Shown here: positions 58,068 through 64,000 of the stretch, piece by piece
How positions within the stretch are numbered: position 1 is the stretch's first letter
Layout of the letters: each line of letters opens with the position of its first letter
Source of the DNA: Gloeopeniophorella convolvens
Lineage: Eukaryota; Basidiomycota; Agaricomycetes; Russulales
Direction: 5' to 3'
Assembly: GCA_022496205.1 (NCBI GenBank)
Contig: WTXD01000060.1
Coordinates: 91,455 to 155,454 of the forward strand
Length of the DNA stretch: 64,000 nucleotides
The notes under the pieces: model-generated
Database searches by the model: none
Told to the model about the DNA's origin: nothing
Seen by the model: only the letters and a program-made list of their open reading frames with translations
Program-made: the position numbers and the translations under genes

Positions 58068-60001
58068 CTAAACCTTGAAGCCACCAGCAAGACCCATCAC
58101 ATCCTCTGGGTCGATTTCCTTCTTGATCGCGCGCAGCCGTGGCAAGTTCTCTCCATAGAGGAGCTCAACTGGCGTATCAAAAAGCGCATAATTGATATAC
58201 GGCGATGCGTCAGACACGTTCTGCCCTTCTGCAAGCGCCGCAGCGTGAGCAGCATCGGTGCTCTCGCGCAATGACTGCGCCATGGTTTCGTCGAGCGAGG
58301 CGTTGGACCATGCATAGCCAATCGCGCTCGGGAACAGAGCATGAGAGCGGTCCGGAGGGAATGCAGAGTCGGAACCGTGAGAGAACACCCCGCTGTTGAA
58401 CGGTTCTAGGGCAATTCCGACTGATACATTCGTATCGAGTGGCGTGAGCTTGTTTCCCCAGAACTGAAACAGCTCGTATCATAATCCATGGCATAGACGC
58501 ACTGCCACTCACCAGAGTCTCATTTGCAAGAACATTGAGAATGGCGGGTGTGTATTGGGTGAGTGAGACACCGCTGTTAAAACCACTGTGCACGTGATGA
58601 TCAGGACAATTGGAACACTCATGAGAAGAGATACTAACTGACCGAAGGATAGGTGGGGGGTTCGTGGAATTCGTGCTCAGGACAAAGTCGGCAAAAGATC
58701 TGGTGGAGACGTCGCTCGACACAGTTGGGATGGCTAGGAGGTCATCGAAGAGGCCTGCAGGCGGCGTGGGCGCGTCGTAGAAAACGAAACCAGTAGGCGA
58801 AACCTGTCAACCAATAAGCCTAGCTATTCACTGGTCATTCCAGAGTAGGAAGACGGACCGCTTCAGATGTGTAAGCGAATTCACCAACAAGTGCAGCTTT
58901 CGTATCATTGTTCTGCGCAACCTTGGAAAATGCTTGATTGAACGCATCGAGTTGGTCAGGGCTATAGACAAGAGTACCCGCCTGTCGATTTACAATCAGC
59001 CATGTAGCCCACCCACGCAGTACGACAACGAACCCAAACTTGACCCTGGGGGAAGGACTTCAGTGTGAACTTGGTCACAATTCCCTTCCAAGCGGTGAGT
59101 CTTAAAAGGAATCACATTGGATCAACAACATACAAAGTTGTTCATTCCTCCCTTGAACAACTGTCAGCATCACGGTCTCCACAGATCACGGCGACTCACT
59201 CTCAACGCGAACCAGAGATCCTCGTCTTTAGAAGTCACAGTGGTGAACGTCCCATTGGGTAGGACAACCTCAATCCCCACGATATTGTCTATCCCGAGAC
59301 CGAACTGTGAACTCTTGTACGAGTAGCCTGGAATCATCGACCGTCGGAGCCGGTCGAGACATTTTGAAGAAAAAAAACGCACCAGCGCCAAGTAGTAGGC
59401 CCGCAACGCCAACACCTGCAATCCGACCTCCGATGACAACTACCCCAACCGATTCGAGTTCCGTGTAAACTTCATCCCATGTAAGGCCGGGCCCGACTTC
59501 AACAGTCCCAGCAGTAGAATTGACTGTGATGTTGCGGAAGCGAGCCATCGATATCTGGATGCCGGTGGTGGATGAAAATCCCGGATTCGTTGCGTGACCG
59601 CCGCTCTTGACTGCAAAAGGAATGCGCGTCGAGTTTATGATGCGCAGCTGTGGTATACTCTGGTAAGTAATAGTCGATGCATGTATCCGATGACTTACGA
59701 TTGCGCCTATATCTTGCGCGGAACCAGGCTCAACGGAACACGTTGAAGCGGCAGAGCTTGAGGAGAATGCATGAGCATTGTCGGCAGTATACTCCGGGGA
59801 TGCTTTGCCTTGCGTAAGCATGGTGTGCGGAACCAACGAAGGAGGATACATACAAGGAAAGAACACTTCCGATGCGTTGGAGATTGTTGCAGCAATTTGC
59901 TTGCAAGTGGCATCAATGTCGCCATTCGTGGGTGTAGTGACTTGGCCGCGAACGGCGGAGGAGAGCGAGAGGGCGTAGGTGAGGAGAGCTAGCGAAAGCA
60001 T
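58068..60001 (-). CDS. FAD-linked oxidase F11
   Basis: Full-length oxidase, the last of the array and the youngest duplicate with F10. The first 80 or so residues read the same as F10 (MLSLALLTYALSLSSAVRG...). Differences include LRIINSTRIPFAV (Gly to Asn), KSGGHATNPGFSS, and LESVGVVVIGGRIAG. It keeps His-FAD, GGRIAGVGVAGLLLGAG, SSQFGLGIDNIVGIEV, GFVFYDAPTPPAGLFDDLL, SGVSLTQYTPAILNVLANE, FSHGSDSAFPPD, YINYALFDTPVELLYGEN and VMGLAGGFKV. TATAAAA is at 60053-60047. The genomic length equals F9 and F10. No stop codons in the exons traced. Substrate unknown. Confidence 0.88.
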
Positions 60002-60226
60002 AGCTAGGCCGCCGTCTTGACAAGTGAACTGCAGGCCTCGCTAACCTTTTATACCGGGTAGACAAAGTTTCGCCGATGCGAGCCATAATGACGAAAGCAC
60101 ATGGCACGAGGGTGCCCGGCTGAGTTCGTAACGTGCAGGTGTCATGAGCAGACGCTCCCACATTCATTTCCCGCAAAGATGTGTGCGCCGTGCGCGCTTG
60201 ATGTACGACGTGGGGTTCTGTGGGTC
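60002..60226 (-). promoter_or_regulatory. F11 promoter: TATA box and conserved block
   Basis: Near-identical to the F10 promoter (TATAAAA at 60053-60047, block at 60139-60180). Confidence 0.65.
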
Positions 60227-60944
60227 TGAGCCAAGTCTGAGTACCGGATGACCGGCTGTCTATTACGTGCGATCCTCCTCCACATGCAATGGTGAGCACG
60301 GGGAGGTCGAGCAGTAGAGTCGAAGGTTAACGTTGCCGGTCCGATGAAAATCTCTCCTATAGGCTATTAGGCAACGCAAGGGCCCTTCAATGGTGACTGG
60401 CCCTAGTGCTCATAAGGACATGGTAAGATGCCGCCGACGCGTCAGTCAACGGGCGCCTCAGCAGGGGCTGAGAAAATGTTTGCTCTTCCAGAAACAAGCA
60501 AACGCACCTCAAATGCCCAATACCTGTCGTCCTGAGAACGAGACGGTCGGCCACGGCGAGCCCTGCGGAGAATTTTGGTGCGTTCGACTGAGACGAGTCA
60601 CCCAAACCGGCGGTGACTAGTGGCTGGTCGCACTCAGTTCCCTTCGGTAGAGAAATCGGTGGAGAGATAAGTATAGCGGCGAGAATGAGGGCATCCAGCT
60701 GACGGAACCGCTCTGTTTAATCATCCGTCCGAGTCAGCAAATCGACCGAATTTCATAGAATGATGTGGTAGCAATGAACAACGGTTCTTACATAGATGCC
60801 ATTTCATGCTCGTCTTCAATGGAGTAAGTACGCTAGAGAAGATTGTCGCGAACCAGCTGAGTCAAGATGAGCGCCGCTATGAGGCGCGCGCTGGCGGCGA
60901 GACTGGTGACCTCAGGCCGTGAGCGCGATTCGGAGTCCTCCGGG
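60227..60944. other. Repeated spacer upstream of F11 (third copy), cut by the LINE
   Basis: Follows the same order as 56456-57200 up to about 60940, where the similarity ends at the poly(T) run of the retrotransposon. Confidence 0.6.
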
Positions 60945-63900
60945 TTTTTTTTTTTTTTTTTTTTTTTTGGTCGGCATTTATATTCCGCAACAGCGAGTCC
61001 ATCGCAAGACGCGGTCGCACTACATATGTAATACAGTTTCACAGGGTCTGAGTCAAGGTATGCGTAATCGGGCCGGGCGCAAATAGAAGTAGTAAGTAGT
61101 AGTCAAAGTCCGATTCGCCGCTAGGGCGTTAGAGTTCCGAGCCGCTTTCACAGCGACAAAGTGGTGGCCATATATAGGCCGCAACCACGCGTGGGACCTT
61201 CAGGGGGGTTCCGGGGGCTGGGGGGGCGAGCGGGGCACCATCAGGCAGCGAGTGGCCTCGATGAACTTGGCCAGCGCGGCGCCCCCCTCCTTTGTTCCGA
61301 ATATTTTATGCAGCGAGTAGTCGTGGGCGATGGGACGGAGGATGGATCGGCGGGGTTCGGCATAGAGTGGGCATGAAGTAAGGACGTGTTCGACGGTCTG
61401 AAGTGGTGCGTCCGGACAGTCGCATGACGTGCTTTCTGTCGGTTTCATCATGGCGGTGTAAGCACCGCAGAAGGCGTGGCCGGTGAGGAGGCGGGTGAAT
61501 GTGGAGATGATGGGCCGGGCCGTCTTTGCCGAGTGCATGGCTTGGTAAGCCGGTGCGAGTTTGCCGTTAGGCGGGTTGGGGAGACCTCGCCAAGCGTCCG
61601 ATCGCCGAGGAGAGGCGTGCCAGCGTTGTTTCCAAGCAAACGCGGCCGCTTCCTTGTTGGACATTCGCTGATGAGAGAGAGTATGGGGTTCTCTCTGATT
61701 CGGGAGGAGGGGGAGGGAGACGCCGGACTTGGCGAGCTCGTCAGCGCGCTCATTGCCGAGGATTCCCGTGTGTCCCGGGCACCACCGGATTTCCACCGTC
61801 AGGTCCCTAGAATGAGAGAGGATATTATCAATGGTTTGTTTGAATGTTAGGGAGTATTTCTGGGCCACATGAGGGCGCGCAGAGTAGATCGTGTGGAGGG
61901 ATGAAAAAGAGTCCGAAAGAAAAATGACGCGCCGGCAGTCAGGACGTGACGTAAGAGCAGTCTGGGCCATCGTCGCCCCGGCAGCCAGGGCCGCCATCTC
62001 CGCGTCGAATATGGTGGCGGACGTCCCAAGGGACCGCGCCGTATTGGCCGTTTCCGCTCCCTGAAAGAAGACGGTCACGCCATAACCCGAGTGCATGACT
62101 GAATCCCCGTTCGGGTCAAAACGGGAGCCGTCTGTGAAGATAAAGAGTGTGTTCGATGAGTGATCAATGGAGTCGGCTTTGAGCCGGAGTATGTAAGGTT
62201 TGCGTGCGTCACCACGGTAGGTATTTGTATCAATGATGAGACGTTTACCCCAGTTGTTGCCGCGAGCCCATGGGGGCGCGGCATATAGGTTGAGGCGTTC
62301 GCCTCCTTGCGCGACTCTGGCGGCTAGTCGGGTGAGGGTGGTCTGAATGGGTCGGGAGCGGGGGATGGTGATGGGGAGCGGCGGTTCGCCGTCTTCCCAG
62401 ACACCCCATTCGTTGCCGAGTCGGGAGAGTAGTTGTGATTTCGCGTCTAGCTTGGATAGACGCAAAGCCATGTTGCTGACGAGCATCTCCAGGCGTAAAT
62501 CCATGGGGAGGATGCCCGCCAGCATCTGTAGAGGTTCAGTGGGCGTCGTGCGAAACGCGCCCATAGTGAGTCGGATGCCATCATTCATGGCGGTCTGAAG
62601 AGAGCGGATGAGGGTTTTTTGTCCTGTGCCCCGGTACCAGACCGGGGCAGCGTATGTTAGGACAGGGAGGATGATGCCGTTGATGGCCAGCCTCCAGTTG
62701 GCGAGGTCTAGGCCACGGATGGAGTTGCCCAGTATGCGTAGCGCGTTGATTGAGCTTTTGGCGCGCGCGCACATGATTTTCACGTGCTGGTCGAACTTGA
62801 GGGTTGGGTCGAAGTAAATGCCGAGGTATCTCACGCAAGTTGATGCGCGTATGATGATGTCAGCATTTTTCTTCGGAGACCAGACTTTGAGCGCCTTAGG
62901 TAAGGTCGCGCGGCTCCAGGGTTTCCTAAAGAAGATGAGTTCGCTTTTGGACTCCTCGATTTGGAGTCCAGCTCGCGTAAGCCAGTCAAGGCAGTCAGCA
63001 TAAGCGTCTCGTAGTAGGAGTTTGACGCGGGTGAAGTCTGAGCCGCATGCGAATATGTTACCGTCGTCCATATACATACTAAGCGAAGTGTTCGCCCACT
63101 TCCTCCCGATGTGGAGTAGTGGGGAGGCGTAGATGATGGATAAGACGGGTGAGAGCGGGGAGCCTTGCGGCGTCCCAACCGCCAGGTCTATCGGGTCGCC
63201 CGTGTACCCGTTGAAACGGAGTCTGACTTTGCGTTCTGCGAGGAACGATCTGGTCCACTCGCAGGTCTCGTTGGAGAAACCTAGATCGCGCATGATCTGG
63301 ATGGCGCGGTCGTGGTTGATATTGTCGAAGAAGCCTTGAATGTCAAAGAGGAGACATCCGGCGACCAGTCCTTGTTCAGTGGCCGCCTGTATGTCATGTA
63401 CCATGGCGAGACCGGCGTCCGTGCAGTTGGAGGCATTCCTGCCTCCAAACTGATTGGTGGGGACGATGCGGTGGGTGCCTATGTCATGGAGGATTCTGCG
63501 CGTCATCACTTTCTCGAGGAGTTTGCCGAAGCACTCTAGTAGAGCGATCGGGCGCCAGTTCTTGACCTGTGAGTAGTCAGTCCGGTTTGGTTTGGGTATC
63601 ATGACGACCATGGCAGTCTTCCATGGTCGGGGGTGATGGCCGAGTCTAAGGCACGCGTCAAAGAGTCGCGTGATCCGGGCCGGGTGGAGGGCCCAGACTC
63701 GTTTGATGAGATTGTACGCGTGTCCACTTAGGCCTGGGGCAGACCGTTGTGACGCGTCTTTGAGGCAATCATCTATCTCTTGTTCGCAGATAGGATGATG
63801 TGGTCTCGTTGGGTGGATGGGCGGGTCATCTGGGAACCGAAGCGGGACTTCGGGGGGAGTAGCGTTAAAGCATCTCCTCTGGAACGCGTCAGCAATGAGC

Positions 63901-64000
63901 GGAGATGAGTCAAGTAGTCGGCCGTCATCCCCTTTGAGGAAAGGGACGTTTTTGAGGCGGCGGCCATGGCGCCACTTGGCTACTGACCATAGCGTGTCTA
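60945..64000 (-). mobile_element. Non-LTR retrotransposon (LINE), 3' part
   Basis: A LINE on the minus strand. The 24-base T run at 60945-60968 is the poly(A) tail of the inserted copy. About 230 bp of 3' UTR follow, then the long ORF. The 5' end, including any endonuclease and ORF1, lies outside the window. Reverse transcriptase plus RNase H on one ORF fits fungal LINEs of the Tad/I type. The open frame suggests a fairly recent insertion. Confidence 0.9.
61200..64000 (-). CDS. LINE ORF2: reverse transcriptase and RNase H (partial)
   Basis: At least 930 codons open to the window edge, with a stop at 61200. From the edge: a linker WSVAKWRHGRRLKNVPFLKG typical of the region before RT; APGLSGHAYNLIKRVWALHP; RT fingers PKPNRTDYSQVKNWRPIALL; palm QFGGRN, LLFDIQGFFDNINH, GTPQGSPLSPVLS and the catalytic SMYMDDGNIF (YMDD). 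Then a thumb region, and RNase H with all four acidic/His sites: FIFTDGSRFD, IFDAEMAAL, VIFLSDSFSS, CPGHTGILGNERADELAK. The tail has CDCPDAPLQTVEHVLTSCPLY, a zinc-binding C-x-C...H...C motif common in Tad-like elements. Target-primed reverse transcription in the nucleus is inferred. There are no stops or frameshifts in the visible part. Confidence 0.93.
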   Translation of the reverse strand, partial: DTLWSVAKWRHGRRLKNVPFLKGDDGRLLDSSPLIADAFQRRCFNATPPEVPLRFPDDPPIHPTRPHHPICEQEIDDCLKDASQRSAPGLSGHAYNLIKRVWALHPARITRLFDACLRLGHHPRPWKTAMVVMIPKPNRTDYSQVKNWRPIALLECFGKLLEKVMTRRILHDIGTHRIVPTNQFGGRNASNCTDAGLAMVHDIQAATEQGLVAGCLLFDIQGFFDNINHDRAIQIMRDLGFSNETCEWTRSFLAERKVRLRFNGYTGDPIDLAVGTPQGSPLSPVLSIIYASPLLHIGRKWANTSLSMYMDDGNIFACGSDFTRVKLLLRDAYADCLDWLTRAGLQIEESKSELIFFRKPWSRATLPKALKVWSPKKNADIIIRASTCVRYLGIYFDPTLKFDQHVKIMCARAKSSINALRILGNSIRGLDLANWRLAINGIILPVLTYAAPVWYRGTGQKTLIRSLQTAMNDGIRLTMGAFRTTPTEPLQMLAGILPMDLRLEMLVSNMALRLSKLDAKSQLLSRLGNEWGVWEDGEPPLPITIPRSRPIQTTLTRLAARVAQGGERLNLYAAPPWARGNNWGKRLIIDTNTYRGDARKPYILRLKADSIDHSSNTLFIFTDGSRFDPNGDSVMHSGYGVTVFFQGAETANTARSLGTSATIFDAEMAALAAGATMAQTALTSRPDCRRVIFLSDSFSSLHTIYSARPHVAQKYSLTFKQTIDNILSHSRDLTVEIRWCPGHTGILGNERADELAKSGVSLPLLPNQREPHTLSHQRMSNKEAAAFAWKQRWHASPRRSDAWRGLPNPPNGKLAPAYQAMHSAKTARPIISTFTRLLTGHAFCGAYTAMMKPTESTSCDCPDAPLQTVEHVLTSCPLYAEPRRSILRPIAHDYSLHKIFGTKEGGAALAKFIEATRCLMVPRSPPQPPEPP

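Noticed and set aside
57395..58090. 231-codon minus-strand open frame between F10 and F11
   Set aside because: The related spacer at 53654-54297 does not conserve the frame, and the right end runs into antisense-free F11 3' sequence; no motif.

Overview
The window looks like chromosomal DNA from a filamentous basidiomycete, most likely an Agaricomycete. Genes are split by many 50-60 bp introns with GTGAGT/GTGCGT/GTACGT donors and YAG acceptors. The families fit as well: NADPH oxidase of the NoxB type, an Ldb17/SPIN90 homologue, a secretory copper amine oxidase, lineage-expanded BTB proteins, a lineage-expanded FAD_binding_4/BBE oxidase family, and a fungal LINE. All splice models are read by eye from frame continuity and splice motifs.

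Layout. 0.5-3.8 kb: two tandem copies of a unit holding a BTB/POZ gene followed by a decayed 3' end of an FAD oxidase. 4.1-6.1 kb (-): a divergent, apparently intact FAD oxidase (F1). 6.1-10.7 kb: no confident gene, a few candidate exons. 10.8-13.1 kb (+): an Ldb17/SPIN90 actin-regulator gene with one apparent frameshift. 13.1-25.1 kb: gene-poor, only one GNAT acetyltransferase (18.8-19.7 kb, -) recognised. 25.1-28.3 kb (-): copper amine oxidase with an N-terminal membrane anchor. 28.7-30.8 kb (-): NoxB-type NADPH oxidase. 32.6-60.0 kb: an array of FAD oxidases, F2-F4 on the plus strand, then F5-F11 on the minus strand. F6 has a nonsense codon, F8 is a relic, and F9, F10 and F11 are close paralogues spaced as large tandem duplications. 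60.9-64.0 kb (-): the 3' part of a non-LTR retrotransposon with a poly(A) tail, reverse transcriptase, RNase H and an intact reading frame running off the right edge.

The FAD oxidases share a signal peptide (except F5 and F6), a His-FAD motif in a KSGGH context, a glycine-rich nucleotide loop, a C-terminal BBE-like segment ending in GLAGGFKV/L, and intron positions. They have Ile/Val/Met where bicovalent flavin oxidases carry the second, cysteinyl, flavin link. Together with the copper amine oxidase (peroxide) and the NADPH oxidase (superoxide), 25-60 kb is dense in enzymes that reduce O2. Whether they are co-regulated cannot be seen directly, but several FAD oxidase promoters share a conserved block and a TATA box about 45-55 bp before the ATG.
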